Positions 45,958 through 54,659 are shown, counted from the stretch's first letter. The stretch is 64,000 bases of DNA from an uncultured Oscillospiraceae bacterium (GCA_934589225.1 CAKTNS010000001.1:62001-126000), one strand, 5' to 3'. Made by a program: numbers and translations. Notes: generated from the letters alone by a model not told the origin.

Positions 45958-46017
45958 TCAATGAACGGCCCTTTCTACAAAGCAAAGGGCAAAATTAGAA
46001 AGAAAGCGGCGAAAACT

Positions 46018-47025
46018 ATGCGCACCATCATGATCCCGGAGCACTACTCCCCCGCCCTGGATGCCTATGACACCCAGCGGGCCATTGCCTATATCAAACA
46101 AACCTTTCAGCAGGAGTTTTCCAGCGCCTTGAACCTGAAGCGGGTCTCCGCGCCTCTGTTCGTCACGGAGGATTCCGGACTGAACGACAACCTGAACGGC
46201 TACGAGCGGCCGGTCAGCTTTGACATTCCTGCCGTTCAAAAAGATGCCCAGGTGGTCCACTCCCTGGCCAAGTGGAAGCGGCTGGCCCTGAAGCGGTACC
46301 ACTTTACCGTTGGAAACGGCCTTTATACGGATATGAACGCCATTCGCCGGGATGAGGAGCTGGACAACATCCACTCCATTTACGTGGATCAATGGGACTG
46401 GGAAAAGGTCATTACCCGGGAAAACCGGAATCTGGACTACCTGAAGCTCATTGTGGAGGCCATTGTCCGGGCCATCTGCGACACCAATGACCGGCTGCAC
46501 GTCCGTTATCCCCAGCTTCGAATCGCTTTGAGCCGGGATGTCAGTTTTATCACCACCCAGGAGCTGGAGGATCTGTATCCGGAGCTGTCCCCTTCCCAGC
46601 GGGAAAATGTCTATGTGAAAGAGCACCCCACCGCCTGCATTATGCAGATCGGCGGGGCCCTGCGCTCCGGAAAGCCCCATGACGGCCGCGCGCCGGACTA
46701 TGACGACTGGGGGCTCAACTGCGACATTTTCTTCTGGGACGCGGTGCTGAACCGTGCCCTGGAGATCTCCTCCATGGGCATCCGGGTGGATGCGGCATCT
46801 CTTGACCGGCAGCTGCGCCTGGCAAACTGTGACGACCGCAGGGCCCTGCCCTTCCATCAGATGCTTTTAAAGGATGAGCTGCCGCTGACCATTGGCGGCG
46901 GTATCGGCCAATCCCGGCTTTCCATGCTGCTGATGGGCTGTGCCCACATCGGGGAGGTCCAGTCCAGCATTTGGGACAAGGAGACTTTGGACATCTGCGA
47001 AAAGGCCGGGATCCCTCTGCTGTAA
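46018..47025 (+). CDS. asnA: Aspartate-ammonia ligase (asparagine synthetase A)
   Basis: Makes asparagine from aspartate using free ammonia and ATP; class II tRNA-synthetase fold. The 335-residue product begins TIMIPEHYSPALDAYDTQRA, close to the family start. Conserved parts are FVTEDSGLNDNLNGYERPV, KWKRLALKRY, the GLYTDMNAIRRDE segment, EHPTACIMQIGGALRSGKPHD (Gly-rich, about 205) and GGGIGQSRLSMLL near the end. A further in-frame ATG at 45961 would add 19 basic residues; neither start has a strong ribosome site. Confidence 0.93.
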   Translation: MRTIMIPEHYSPALDAYDTQRAIAYIKQTFQQEFSSALNLKRVSAPLFVTEDSGLNDNLNGYERPVSFDIPAVQKDAQVVHSLAKWKRLALKRYHFTVGNGLYTDMNAIRRDEELDNIHSIYVDQWDWEKVITRENRNLDYLKLIVEAIVRAICDTNDRLHVRYPQLRIALSRDVSFITTQELEDLYPELSPSQRENVYVKEHPTACIMQIGGALRSGKPHDGRAPDYDDWGLNCDIFFWDAVLNRALEISSMGIRVDAASLDRQLRLANCDDRRALPFHQMLLKDELPLTIGGGIGQSRLSMLLMGCAHIGEVQSSIWDKETLDICEKAGIPLL

Positions 47026-47040
47026 AAAACGACAAAATAT

Positions 47041-47062
47041 GGGGCGGCATTTTTGCCGCCCC
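47041..47062 (+). terminator. Probable terminator after asnA
   Basis: GGGGCGGCA (47041-47049) and TGCCGCCCC (47054-47062) form nine pairs with a TTTT loop, 15 bases after the asnA stop. The following T run is weak (TGCTTTAT), so read-through into the radical SAM gene is likely. Confidence 0.5.
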
Positions 47063-47085
47063 TGCTTTATGAAAGGATGGGTATT

Positions 47086-47925
47086 ATGAAGCGATTTCGG
47101 AAGGTTTATCTGGAAATCTCCAATAAATGCAACCTTTCCTGCTCCTTTTGCCCAGGCACCCGGCGGGAAAAAGGAGCCATGACGGAGGACCGCTTTCTGC
47201 TGGCTCTGGAAGAACTGCGGCCCTATACAGACTTTTTGTATTTCCACCTGATGGGAGAGCCTCTGTGCCACCCGAAGCTGGAGCGGTATCTGGCACTGGC
47301 CGGAGAAATGGGCTTTCGGGTCATTATAACCACCAACGGAACGCTGCTTCGCAGCCGGCAGGAGGTGCTGTTGGGGGCTTCCGGGCTCCACAAAATCAAT
47401 GTGTCCCTCCACGCCTTTGAGGCCAATGATTTATCCGTTCCCTTTGAATGCTATTTGCAAGACTGCCTGGCCTTCGGGCAGGCGGCCCAGGGAAAGAAAA
47501 TCGTGGTGTACCGGCTTTGGAACAGCGGCGGCGCGGATCAAAGAAACGAAGAGATTCTTTCCGCCCTGCACCAAGCCTTTCCGGGCCCATGGCCCCCCGG
47601 CCGCAGAGGTACAGCTATAGGGGACCGGATTTTCCTGGAGCCGGGAGACAAATTCGACTGGCCGGAACTGGCAGCCCCGGAAACCCCGGGTCCTTACTTC
47701 TGCTACGGACTCCGGGACCAGCTGGGGGTTCTGTGGGACGGTACGGTCGTTCCCTGCTGCCTGGACCACGACGGGGACATTGCCCTGGGAAATCTATTCC
47801 GGGAGAATTTGGGGGACATTCTGGGCTCCCCCCGAGCCAGAACCATTTTTGACGGTTTTTCAAACAATCAGGCTGCGGAGTCCCTTTGCCGTCGGTGCGG
47901 CTATGCCACCCGATTCCGGAAATAG
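47086..47925 (+). CDS. Radical SAM / SPASM domain protein
   Basis: The product of 279 residues begins with the cluster motif CNLSCSFC (about 14-21) after KVYLEISNK, then FHLMGEP as the GGEP-type strand (about 52). The C-terminal SPASM-like part has PYFCYG, GTVVPCCLDHDGDIALGN, and CRRCGY at the end. I chose ATG 47086 (AAAGG nine bases upstream). It is shorter than the radical SAM protein at 30462-31640 and not closely similar. The substrate is unknown; the convergent pyruvyl transferase-like gene suggests a glycan context, which is weak evidence. Confidence 0.85.
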   Translation: MKRFRKVYLEISNKCNLSCSFCPGTRREKGAMTEDRFLLALEELRPYTDFLYFHLMGEPLCHPKLERYLALAGEMGFRVIITTNGTLLRSRQEVLLGASGLHKINVSLHAFEANDLSVPFECYLQDCLAFGQAAQGKKIVVYRLWNSGGADQRNEEILSALHQAFPGPWPPGRRGTAIGDRIFLEPGDKFDWPELAAPETPGPYFCYGLRDQLGVLWDGTVVPCCLDHDGDIALGNLFRENLGDILGSPRARTIFDGFSNNQAAESLCRRCGYATRFRK

Positions 47926-47932
47926 CATTCCG

Positions 47933-48982
47933 TCACGGTGCCAAAAAACGATCCAACCCCATAAACTGCTGTGCGGCATCCCGGCGCAGCTCCGCAATGT
48001 CCAGCCGTCCGGCATCCAGCAGGCAGTCTTCCAGCAGGGCTTGACCGTCCTTGGTTTCCCCTGCCAGTGCATTCCACACAGGCCCTCCAAAACCCACGTC
48101 CTCCAGGATGTGGGTTTGTTTTTCATTGTAAATGATCGGCACAACGTTTTTACCCAGGACCCAGCCCAGGATCATGGCGTGGAACCGGGTGGCGAGAACG
48201 GCTTCGCATTTGTTGAGCTCATAGAGCATCCGTTCAGGGTTTCCTTCATAGAGAATGGATTGGATTAAGTCCGGATGGGTCGTTCTTCCTGCAATGGCTT
48301 TCAGTGCCTCTCCATCCCCTTCTACGGCGCAGAAGCCCAAAAGCCGTACGGGAATGCCCCGGGAAATGCAAAGGTCGCACAGACCGGCAATGGCCCTGTA
48401 GTACCCTTCTCTTACCTGCTCTTCCCGGAAGCAGCCCTTTACGCCTACGACGCTGATGCCAATGCCCTCTCCCTTTTGCAGCACCTGCCGGGGCCGCCAG
48501 CCGTAAAGAACGTCCGGTGCGCAGCGAACGGAGGAGACATCTGCAAAAAGCGCTCCGGAAAAGCGGTCCCGGAAGCAGCAGTCGGAAACCGCCGAAAGGG
48601 CCTTGCGCAGCCGATTGGAAAACTCCGCAGAGTATCCTGTTTCACAGTTGGCCCCGATGATGTAGCAAGGGCCATTCTCCTGGCCAAAGGAGAGGTCGGC
48701 TCCCTCCCAGAAAATGGAGCCTCCGATGACCACCGTCCCGTCCAGGCCCTGGCCGTCGAAGGGTTCCTTCCGGGAAAGATGCAGCATGTGGGTCAGTTTC
48801 CGAAGGACCCGGTCCCCGGAGGTAGGCAGGATGATGTTCTGCTGGCCTAAAAAGGCCCGTTGGTGGTCCCCCAGGGCGTAGACGTAAAAGTTGGTATCCG
48901 GATACCGTTTCGCCAGCTGCAAAACGAACAGGTCATCTCCTAAATTGGACTGGCAAAAGGCACGAACATATATTTTTTTCAT
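47933..48982 (-). CDS. Polysaccharide pyruvyl transferase family protein (CsaB-like)
   Basis: This family adds ketal pyruvate to cell-wall or exopolysaccharide sugars; CsaB-type proteins help anchor S-layer proteins. The 349 residues begin with KKIYVRAFCQSNLGDDLFVL, including the G-D loop, then VVIGGSIFWEG (about 85), PDVLYGW (about 155), and the strongly conserved ATRFHAMILGWVLGKNVVPI (about 270). The ATG at 48982 is 12 bases from GGGAGG, a long gap, but no better start exists. Its 3' end meets the radical SAM gene with only 7 bases between stops. Confidence 0.85.
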   Translation of the reverse strand: MKKIYVRAFCQSNLGDDLFVLQLAKRYPDTNFYVYALGDHQRAFLGQQNIILPTSGDRVLRKLTHMLHLSRKEPFDGQGLDGTVVIGGSIFWEGADLSFGQENGPCYIIGANCETGYSAEFSNRLRKALSAVSDCCFRDRFSGALFADVSSVRCAPDVLYGWRPRQVLQKGEGIGISVVGVKGCFREEQVREGYYRAIAGLCDLCISRGIPVRLLGFCAVEGDGEALKAIAGRTTHPDLIQSILYEGNPERMLYELNKCEAVLATRFHAMILGWVLGKNVVPIIYNEKQTHILEDVGFGGPVWNALAGETKDGQALLEDCLLDAGRLDIAELRRDAAQQFMGLDRFLAP

Positions 48983-49063
48983 TCGGAACGAAATCCTCCC
49001 GGTTTGAATGTTTCTTCTGCCCATCATAGCACAGAAACCCCGAAGCTTCAACCCGGAACATTC

Positions 49064-49092
49064 TTGCGAAGCCGGAAGAATTATGCTATCAT
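49064..49092 (+). promoter_or_regulatory. Possible sigma-A promoter of the HAD phosphatase gene
   Basis: TTGCGA (49064-49069), 17-base spacer, TATCAT (49087-49092), 23 bases before the ATG. The -35 match is partial. Confidence 0.5.
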
Positions 49093-49114
49093 AGGAAGCA
49101 GAAAGGATGATGTT

Positions 49115-49747
49115 ATGAAAGCAGTGCTTTTTGACCTGGACGGGACCCTGACGGATTCCGGAGAAGGTATTATCAATTGTGCCCAATATGCCTTTGCGCA
49201 AATGGGCTACCCCGTCCCTCCCCGGGAAAAAATGGGAGTGTTTATCGGACCGCCCCTGTGGGATACCTTTGAGCAGTTCGGCATTCCAAAGGAGCGGACA
49301 GAGGAAGCGGTCCAGGTTTTTCGCAGCCGTTATATCCCCATCGGGAAATTTGAAAACACGCCCTACCCCGGCATTCGGGAGCTTCTGGCCCAGCTGAAAC
49401 AGCGGGGGTACCTGCTCTATGTTGCCACCTCCAAGCCGGAGGAAACCGCCATTGAAGTGCTGGAGCACTTCGATTTGGCCCGGTATTTTGATAAGATCTG
49501 CGGTGCCGCCATGGAGGGTGGACGAAACAGCAAGGAAGCCGTGATCGAATATCTCCTGGACCAAGTAGGACGGGACATGGAAAAAGTTATGGTGGGAGAT
49601 ACAAAGTACGATGTTTTGGGGGCAAAGGCCCACGGTATTCCAACCATCGCTGTCAGCTGGGGCTACGGCGACCTTCAGGAAATCCGCCAGGCAGGGCCTA
49701 TGGCCATTGTGGATACGCCGGAGGAACTCTTGCAGCTGCTGAAATAG
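49115..49747 (+). CDS. HAD-family phosphatase (phosphoglycolate phosphatase-like)
   Basis: A 210-residue product with HAD motif I LFDLDGTLTDS (5-15), motif II YVATSKP (about 105), a motif III lysine in GGRNSKEAVI, and motif IV VMVGDTKYDVLGAKA (about 155). The helical cap between motifs I and II marks subclass IA, like Gph/PpaX. The start follows AAAGGATGATGTT. HAD members of this class act on many phosphate esters, so phosphoglycolate is only one candidate. Confidence 0.88.
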   Translation: MKAVLFDLDGTLTDSGEGIINCAQYAFAQMGYPVPPREKMGVFIGPPLWDTFEQFGIPKERTEEAVQVFRSRYIPIGKFENTPYPGIRELLAQLKQRGYLLYVATSKPEETAIEVLEHFDLARYFDKICGAAMEGGRNSKEAVIEYLLDQVGRDMEKVMVGDTKYDVLGAKAHGIPTIAVSWGYGDLQEIRQAGPMAIVDTPEELLQLLK

Positions 49748-49772
49748 CCGCTGCTTCAAAGACCAATGCAAA

Positions 49773-49807
49773 ACAGGGACAGCTGTATGGGCCGTCCCTG
49801 TTTTTTA
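49773..49807. terminator. Terminator between the HAD phosphatase and carD-like genes
   Basis: ACAGGGAC (49773-49780) pairs with GTCCCTGT (49794-49801), followed by a T run (49801-49806). The minus side has TTTTGCATTG. Convergent genes share it. Confidence 0.82.
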
Positions 49808-50302
49808 TGCGCCTAAGTTACTGCGCAGACAGTGCAGCGCTTCTGGGCCGGTAAGGCCCAGTACCACCTCTAATTCTCCGGAGAGCATCTTTTCCGCATC
49901 ACGCAAAAAATTCTCGTCACACATGTGCAGCCGCTTGCCCTGGGCCTTTTGGTTTGCCCGATGGGAATAGAGGGTACACACCGTCTGGAACAGACACTCC
50001 CGGCTGGCACCGCTGAGGGTCCTGTAAAACTGCTTCCGCTTGTTCTCTTCCGGAATCCAGTTGCTGATCCGGATCTCCGGAGCGGTCAGCAGACGCTCCA
50101 GCTTCTCCCGGCAGGCCAGAGGGCACAGCTTTGACATGGCTGCCTCATTTTCCATCGGCACCAAATACTGACTGCCGCTCCGGCCAACCGGCTTCAGCAC
50201 CAAATACCGTCGGGTCGCCTTGTCAACGATCCGTTCCTGAATGTCCGTTACCTGGCATACCCCATGGGTCCCGTACACCGCCATCTCGCCCACCTGAAAC
50301 AT
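49805..50302 (-). CDS. CarD-family transcriptional regulator
   Basis: CarD/CdnL proteins bind RNA polymerase beta and stabilise the open promoter complex. The 165 residues begin with the Tudor-like RNA polymerase-interacting domain (MFQVGEMAVYGTHGVCQVTD, then RRYLVLKPVG and QYLVPMENEAAMS). A helical C-terminal domain follows (about 75-165, LFQTVCTLYSHRANQKAQGK). The ATG at 50302 follows AGGAGGATCTTCC. It is a single gene with an AT-rich promoter. Confidence 0.88.
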   Translation of the reverse strand: MFQVGEMAVYGTHGVCQVTDIQERIVDKATRRYLVLKPVGRSGSQYLVPMENEAAMSKLCPLACREKLERLLTAPEIRISNWIPEENKRKQFYRTLSGASRECLFQTVCTLYSHRANQKAQGKRLHMCDENFLRDAEKMLSGELEVVLGLTGPEALHCLRSNLGA

Positions 50303-50340
50303 GGAAGATCCTCCTCTTGACAAAATATATCTATGGTGAT

Positions 50341-50369
50341 ATAATATCATATTTTTCAGTCTATTTCAA
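50341..50369 (-). promoter_or_regulatory. sigma-A promoter of the carD-like gene
   Basis: TTGAAA (50364-50369), 17-base spacer, TATTAT (50341-50346), 39 bases before the ATG. Confidence 0.75.
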
Positions 50370-50471
50370 ATGGTGGTTTTCACGAATTTCGTGCACTTCT
50401 TTTTGGCAGTTTTCACAATTTCTTTCTATTTTTCAGAATATTCTCCCTGGAAAAGCGGTGGTAAAAACCGA

Positions 50472-50511
50472 GCCCGTGGGGCCTTGTTTCCAAATCCCAC
50501 GGGCTTTTTTT
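50472..50511. terminator. Terminator after ispA
   Basis: GCCCGTGGG (50472-50480) and CCCACGGGC (50496-50504) form nine perfect pairs. On the minus strand TCGGTTTTTACC follows, which serves ispA. On the plus strand a run of seven T follows, although no plus-strand gene ends here. Confidence 0.78.
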
Positions 50512-51388
50512 AATTTCGGCGCTCCGTCAGGCTGATGGCAAGACTACGCATGTATTGGGTGTCGGAAAATCCGTCCAGGCAGTCCAGCGCCTTCTGGGTA
50601 TACTCCTTGACCAGTTCTTCGCACTTGTCAACGCCATAGAGCCTGACAAAGGTATTTTTCCCCGTATCCACACCGGTGGCCTTTCCAAGCTCTGCCGCGT
50701 CACCGATTACATCCAGAATATCATCCCGAATCTGGAAGGCCAGACCCAGAAGTGCCGCAAAACTGACGGCGCTTTGCAGCTGCTCCTCACTGCCGTTTCC
50801 GGCGATCACGCCCAGGGCGCAGGCACAGCGAATAAGGGCCCCGGTTTTTCTGGACTGAATATCCAGCACCTCCTGTTCGGAGCACTGCCGCTCTTCACTG
50901 AGAATGTCCAGCACCTGTCCCCCGATCATACCCAGGGAACCGGCGCACTCACTGAGGACCCCAATGGCCATGGCAAGCTGCTTCTGCTCCCTGAGATTTG
51001 CCCGGGTCGCCACCGCAAAAGCGTCTGTCAGCAAGGCATCTCCTGCCAGAACGGCCATGCCCTCTCCGTAGACCTTGTGATTAGTCAGACGGCCCCGGCG
51101 GTAATCATCATTGTCCATACAGGGCAGGTCATCGTGGATGAGGCTGTAGGTGTGGATCATTTCCGTTGCCGCCGCCAGGGGCAGCGCATCCTGGGGGTCT
51201 CCCCCGCACATCTTACAGAAATCCAGGGTAAAGATCGGACGAAGCCGTTTTCCCCCTGCCAGGAGGCTGTAATTGGCCGCCTCAAAAATCAGCTTTTGAG
51301 GCTCCTGGCTGTAGGGGGCGTAAATCGATTCCAGATAGGCTTCGATTTGCTTTCGGTAGTCCAGGGATACTTCTTCAATTGTCTTCAT
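50510..51388 (-). CDS. ispA: Polyprenyl (farnesyl/geranyl) diphosphate synthase
   Basis: Condenses isopentenyl diphosphate with allylic diphosphates, the short-chain isoprenoid step feeding undecaprenyl and quinone-type lipids. The 292-residue product has GGKRLRP (about 46-52), the first Asp-rich motif HDDLPCMDNDDYRRGR (about 85-100) and the second QIRDDILD (about 222-229). The ATG at 51388 follows GGAGGTGCC and overlaps the xseB end by 14 bases. The dxs gene that commonly follows in Firmicutes is not here. Confidence 0.93.
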   Translation of the reverse strand: MKTIEEVSLDYRKQIEAYLESIYAPYSQEPQKLIFEAANYSLLAGGKRLRPIFTLDFCKMCGGDPQDALPLAAATEMIHTYSLIHDDLPCMDNDDYRRGRLTNHKVYGEGMAVLAGDALLTDAFAVATRANLREQKQLAMAIGVLSECAGSLGMIGGQVLDILSEERQCSEQEVLDIQSRKTGALIRCACALGVIAGNGSEEQLQSAVSFAALLGLAFQIRDDILDVIGDAAELGKATGVDTGKNTFVRLYGVDKCEELVKEYTQKALDCLDGFSDTQYMRSLAISLTERRN

Positions 51389-51608
51389 CAAAAGGCACCT
51401 CCGTGGGTTCTCCCTCGGCTCCGGCCGTGATCTGCTGCACCTGGAGCTTTGCGTTTTCCAGCAGCTTTTCACAGCTGCGAACCAGCTCTGTCCCCTCCTG
51501 GAACAGCTTGAGGGATTCGTCCAAGGCCACATCACCCCGCTCCATGGCCCGAACGATTTGCTCCAGGCGTTCCATGTTCTGCTCAAACGTTTGGTTCTTC
51601 TGATTCAT
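51375..51608 (-). CDS. xseB: Exodeoxyribonuclease VII small subunit
   Basis: XseB assembles with XseA into exonuclease VII, which degrades single-stranded DNA. The 77-residue helical protein has the family pattern FEQNMERLEQIVRAMERGDV (8-27), then LDESLKLFQEGTELVRSCEK. It overlaps xseA by 26 bases and ispA by 14; AAAGGAG precedes the ATG. Confidence 0.93.
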   Translation of the reverse strand: MNQKNQTFEQNMERLEQIVRAMERGDVALDESLKLFQEGTELVRSCEKLLENAKLQVQQITAGAEGEPTEVPFDEDN

Positions 51609-52812
51609 CGCCAGTCTCCTTTGTACTTAAAACCGAGGCGGCAACGGTACCGTCACCGACCATGATTGAAATTTCCGCACCTTTCGTGACCTGCTTCACA
51701 GACCGCAGGACCGTTCCGTCCTGGGTCAGGGCCATGGCATAGCCCCGACTTAAAACCTTCAGGGGGCTCATGGCATCCAGCTTTGAAACAGAGGCTGCAA
51801 ATTGGATATTCCGGGCGGATAGAATTCGCTCCTGGGCTGCCGCCATTCTGTTTTTCAGGAGCAGCAGTTCTTTTTCCTTGCCTTCCATATAGGCCAAGGG
51901 GCTCCGCAGCGCCGGGTTGGAAGACAGGGCATGAAGTCTGGTGGTTTCCAGCTTCAGCTGGCGGTTCAGCGCTCCTGCCACGGCAGCATACAAAGCATCC
52001 AGGTTTTGTGCCAGGGCATCCCGGTCGGGAACTGCCAATTCCGCACCGTTAGACGGTGTGGCCGCCCGAAGGTCTGCCACATAGTCCGCAATGGTCACAT
52101 CCGGTTCGTGGCCGACGGCGGAGATCACCGGGATCACCGACTCATAAATGGCATAGGCCACCCGCTCGTCGTTAAAGGCCCACAGGTCCTCCAAGGACCC
52201 GCCGCCCCGTCCGACGATCAGCAAGTCTGCAAGCTTCCAGGCGTTGGCATAGCGAATGGCCGCGGCGATCTCCTCCGGGGCAGCTGTTCCCTGGACCCGT
52301 ACCGGAAGAAGCTTGACCTGGGTCAGGGGGTAACGTTTCCGAAGGATCCGTAAAATGTCATGGACCGCCGCACCGGCAGAGCTGGTCACAACGCCGATGG
52401 TGCCGGGGTATTTGGGGAGCTTCTTCTTTTTCTCCGGATCAAAAAGGCCCTGCTCCGCCAGTTTCTTTTTGGTCTGCTCGAAGGCCGCATACAAGTCGCC
52501 CACGCCGTCTACGGTCATGGCGGAGCAGTACAGCTGATACTGCCCGTCTCTTGGGTACACCGTCACCCGGCCCAGGGCGATGACCTTCATGCCGTTGGCA
52601 GGCCGAAACCGCAGCCCCATGGCGCTTCCTTTAAACATCACACACTTTAAGGCCGAGGATTCATCCTTCAGCGTGAAATAGTGGTGACCGGAGGGATAGC
52701 ATTTATAGTTGCTGATCTCACCCCGGACAGCCACCTGGCTCAGGCGGGGGTCTGCGTTCATCATGCCCTGAATGTATTCATTGATTTGGGTAATGGAATA
52801 GATTTGCGGCAT
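51583..52812 (-). CDS. xseA: Exodeoxyribonuclease VII large subunit
   Basis: Catalytic subunit of exonuclease VII. The 409 residues start with an OB fold (VAVRGEISNYKCYPSGHHYFTLKD, cut here to its core YKCYPSGHHYF). The nuclease core has GVVTSSAGAAVHDI (about 135), VGRGGGSLEDLWAFN (about 203-217), and AVGHEPDVTIADYVADLRA. A long coiled coil ends at SRGYAMAL. GGAGGGATAAC precedes the ATG. The gene starts 1 base after the tsaD-like stop. Confidence 0.95.
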   Translation of the reverse strand: MPQIYSITQINEYIQGMMNADPRLSQVAVRGEISNYKCYPSGHHYFTLKDESSALKCVMFKGSAMGLRFRPANGMKVIALGRVTVYPRDGQYQLYCSAMTVDGVGDLYAAFEQTKKKLAEQGLFDPEKKKKLPKYPGTIGVVTSSAGAAVHDILRILRKRYPLTQVKLLPVRVQGTAAPEEIAAAIRYANAWKLADLLIVGRGGGSLEDLWAFNDERVAYAIYESVIPVISAVGHEPDVTIADYVADLRAATPSNGAELAVPDRDALAQNLDALYAAVAGALNRQLKLETTRLHALSSNPALRSPLAYMEGKEKELLLLKNRMAAAQERILSARNIQFAASVSKLDAMSPLKVLSRGYAMALTQDGTVLRSVKQVTKGAEISIMVGDGTVAASVLSTKETGDESEEPNV

Positions 52813-52813
52813 G

Positions 52814-53737
52814 TTATCCCTCCGTCAAACGCTTTGCCAGCACCGCAACGCCCATGGCGTTGTCCGTAGAATACTGGGGCTCCGCAAAAATCGGCTTTAA
52901 AGGGGCCATCCACTGCCGCAGTAGGCTGTTGGAGGCCACGCCCCCGGAGAATACCACGGGAAGCCCCGGGTAAGCCTCCAAGGCCTGCTGGCTAGCCTGA
53001 AATACGGCTCCGGCCACACAGCGCAGGGCAAAGGCTGCCGTTTCGGCAGGAGCGTGTCCCTGCTCATAATACTGCTGCACCTTATTCTGCATCCCGGACA
53101 AAGAAAAGCTCCGCTGGATGCATTGCACACGGAACCGATCCTGCCCTTTTGCTTCGGCACTTAACCGGTCCAGATATTTTCCGGCGGGAAACGGCAGACC
53201 CAGGAACTGGCCGGTCCGGTCGATCAGCTGACCGGCAGAAATATCCGTGGTGCCGCCGATTTTTTCGCACGTTACATTCCTGCCATCCGGTGAAACCAGC
53301 AGCAGCTCCGTGGTGCCGCCGGATAGGTGCCAGGATAGAAAGGGCACGTCCATCAAGTCCATCCGTCCCGCACTCCACAGGGCCGCCGCAATATGGCCCT
53401 GCTGATGGGAAACCTCCACCAGAGGGACCCCCAGCACCTGGGAAAGAAGGGCTGCATGGGATACTCCTACCAAAAAGCAGGGCATATAACTGCCTTCCAC
53501 TGCTCTCGGCCGGGTGCTGACGCCGATTGCCGTTATTTTTTTCTCGGGAATATGGGAAAACAGCCTGCCAGACAGCTCCGGCAGGCTTTTCGTATGTGCA
53601 AAAACGGCATCGGATTGGCGCAGCCCCAGCGCCCCCTGTTTTACAGGAAGCAGCTTTCCGCAATTCTCCCCCAGCCGGTCATCCAGATAGGCAATGGAGG
53701 TGGTATAATTGCTGGTATCAATGCCAATCACACCCAT
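52814..53737 (-). CDS. TsaD/Kae1-like ASKHA-fold protein (peptidase M22 family paralogue)
   Basis: TsaD catalyses threonylcarbamoyl transfer to A37 of tRNAs. This 307-residue protein keeps the family architecture: IGIDTSNYTTSIA (3-15), SHQQGHIAAAL with two metal-type His residues (about 105-115), LSGGTTELLLV (about 135), DRTGQFLGLPFPAG, and GGVASNSLLRQW near the end. It is shorter than usual TsaD (about 335-340) and sits in a nusB-xse operon without tsaB/tsaE, so it may be a diverged paralogue rather than the tRNA enzyme. The ATG at 53737 follows AGAGGAAAACTG. Confidence 0.78.
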   Translation of the reverse strand: MGVIGIDTSNYTTSIAYLDDRLGENCGKLLPVKQGALGLRQSDAVFAHTKSLPELSGRLFSHIPEKKITAIGVSTRPRAVEGSYMPCFLVGVSHAALLSQVLGVPLVEVSHQQGHIAAALWSAGRMDLMDVPFLSWHLSGGTTELLLVSPDGRNVTCEKIGGTTDISAGQLIDRTGQFLGLPFPAGKYLDRLSAEAKGQDRFRVQCIQRSFSLSGMQNKVQQYYEQGHAPAETAAFALRCVAGAVFQASQQALEAYPGLPVVFSGGVASNSLLRQWMAPLKPIFAEPQYSTDNAMGVAVLAKRLTEG

Positions 53738-53738
53738 A

Positions 53739-54200
53739 TCAGTTTTCCTCTTTCTGCTCGGTGAGGCTTCTGGCAAAAGCGCCCAGAATGCCGTTTGCGA
53801 AAGCGCCAGTATCGTCACCGTCGTAACGCTTGGCCAGGCGCACGGCCTCGGCAATGGCGGCACCGGTGGGCACATCATCGACGTACAGAATTTCAAAAAT
53901 TGCCAGCTGCATGACGCAGCGGGTCAGCCGGGAAATACGGCTGATGTCCCAGCCGATGGAATACTGCTGGATCACGGCGTTTAATTCTTCGCTGCGATTG
54001 GCAACGCCGGAGACCACCGTATCGATATAGCGCAGCTGGGCGTTGCTGGGACGGTCTGTATAAACGGCATTCTCCTGGGACAGTGTGGGATAATACTCTT
54101 TGTTAAACCGGGTGGCGACCACGCTTTCCGGCTCTTCACCGGTAAATTCCCGGGCGTAAATCAAATGGACGGCCAGTTCTCTTGCATCAGATCTTGTCAT
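53739..54200 (-). CDS. nusB: Transcription antitermination factor NusB
   Basis: NusB with NusE binds boxA RNA during rRNA transcription. The 153-residue helical protein has ARELAVHLIYAREFTG at the start, ELNAVIQQYSIGWDISRISR (about 82-101), then LAIFEILYVDDVPTGAAIAE and LAKRYDGDDTGAFANGIL. A roughly 25-residue insert around 35-60 is longer than in E. coli NusB. One base separates it from the tsaD-like gene; GAGGAGCTGTC precedes the ATG. Confidence 0.95.
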   Translation of the reverse strand: MTRSDARELAVHLIYAREFTGEEPESVVATRFNKEYYPTLSQENAVYTDRPSNAQLRYIDTVVSGVANRSEELNAVIQQYSIGWDISRISRLTRCVMQLAIFEILYVDDVPTGAAIAEAVRLAKRYDGDDTGAFANGILGAFARSLTEQKEEN

Positions 54201-54211
54201 GACAGCTCCTC

Positions 54212-54580
54212 TTACTTCCGGGAGATCCCGCAGACATTGACATTGACTGCGTTGACCTTTACACCGGTCATGGATTCCACGGCAGAGGCCACCGCGGTCT
54301 GCACGCTGTCAGCCACATCGACCACGCTGTAGCCATAGCAAATCAGGATATCCGCGTCAATGGTCACGGAATTGTCCTCGGCGATCATGATTTTCAGGCC
54401 CTTGCCCCAATTCTTCACGCCAACGAACTCCGCGACCTCATTGCCGGGCTTGGCGTAAATGCCGGCCGCACCTTCCACCTCGGAAACCGCATGCTCCGCA
54501 ATCACTTCTACAACATCTTCAGAAATCAAAACATTCCCGTTTTCTTCAGCCTGGGTAATGTACTGCTTATATTCAGCCAT
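54212..54580 (-). CDS. Asp23/Gls24 family envelope stress protein
   Basis: Members of this family are abundant cytoplasmic or membrane-associated proteins induced by alkaline or envelope stress. The 122 residues have the typical VLISEDVVEVIAEHAVSEVEG (about 17-36), KIMIAEDNSVTIDADILICYG, and VKVNAVNVNVCGIS near the end. It is the first gene before nusB, an order common in Clostridia. The ATG has TTTAGGAGGGAATT upstream; promoter at 54632-54659. Confidence 0.92.
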   Translation of the reverse strand: MAEYKQYITQAEENGNVLISEDVVEVIAEHAVSEVEGAAGIYAKPGNEVAEFVGVKNWGKGLKIMIAEDNSVTIDADILICYGYSVVDVADSVQTAVASAVESMTGVKVNAVNVNVCGISRK

Positions 54581-54631
54581 AATAATTCCCTCCTAAACAT
54601 CTGCATGCTTTGGCACTGCATACTTTCGTTC

Positions 54632-54659
54632 ATTGTATCACAAATCCAGAAAAATACAA
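54632..54659 (-). promoter_or_regulatory. sigma-A promoter of the asp23-nusB-xse-ispA operon
   Basis: TTGTAT (54654-54659), 16-base spacer, TACAAT (54632-54637). The two boxes are embedded in an 8-base inverted repeat, CATTGTAT (54631-54638) and ATACAATG (54654-54661). Confidence 0.68.

Noticed and set aside
45961..46017. 19-residue N-terminal extension of asnA
   Set aside because: Family alignment starts at the ATG at 46018 and the extension has no convincing ribosome site, though it cannot be fully excluded.
48983..49771. Extension of the pyruvyl transferase frame by 263 residues upstream
   Set aside because: It runs antisense through the HAD phosphatase gene; the family's own N-terminus begins at the ATG at 48982.
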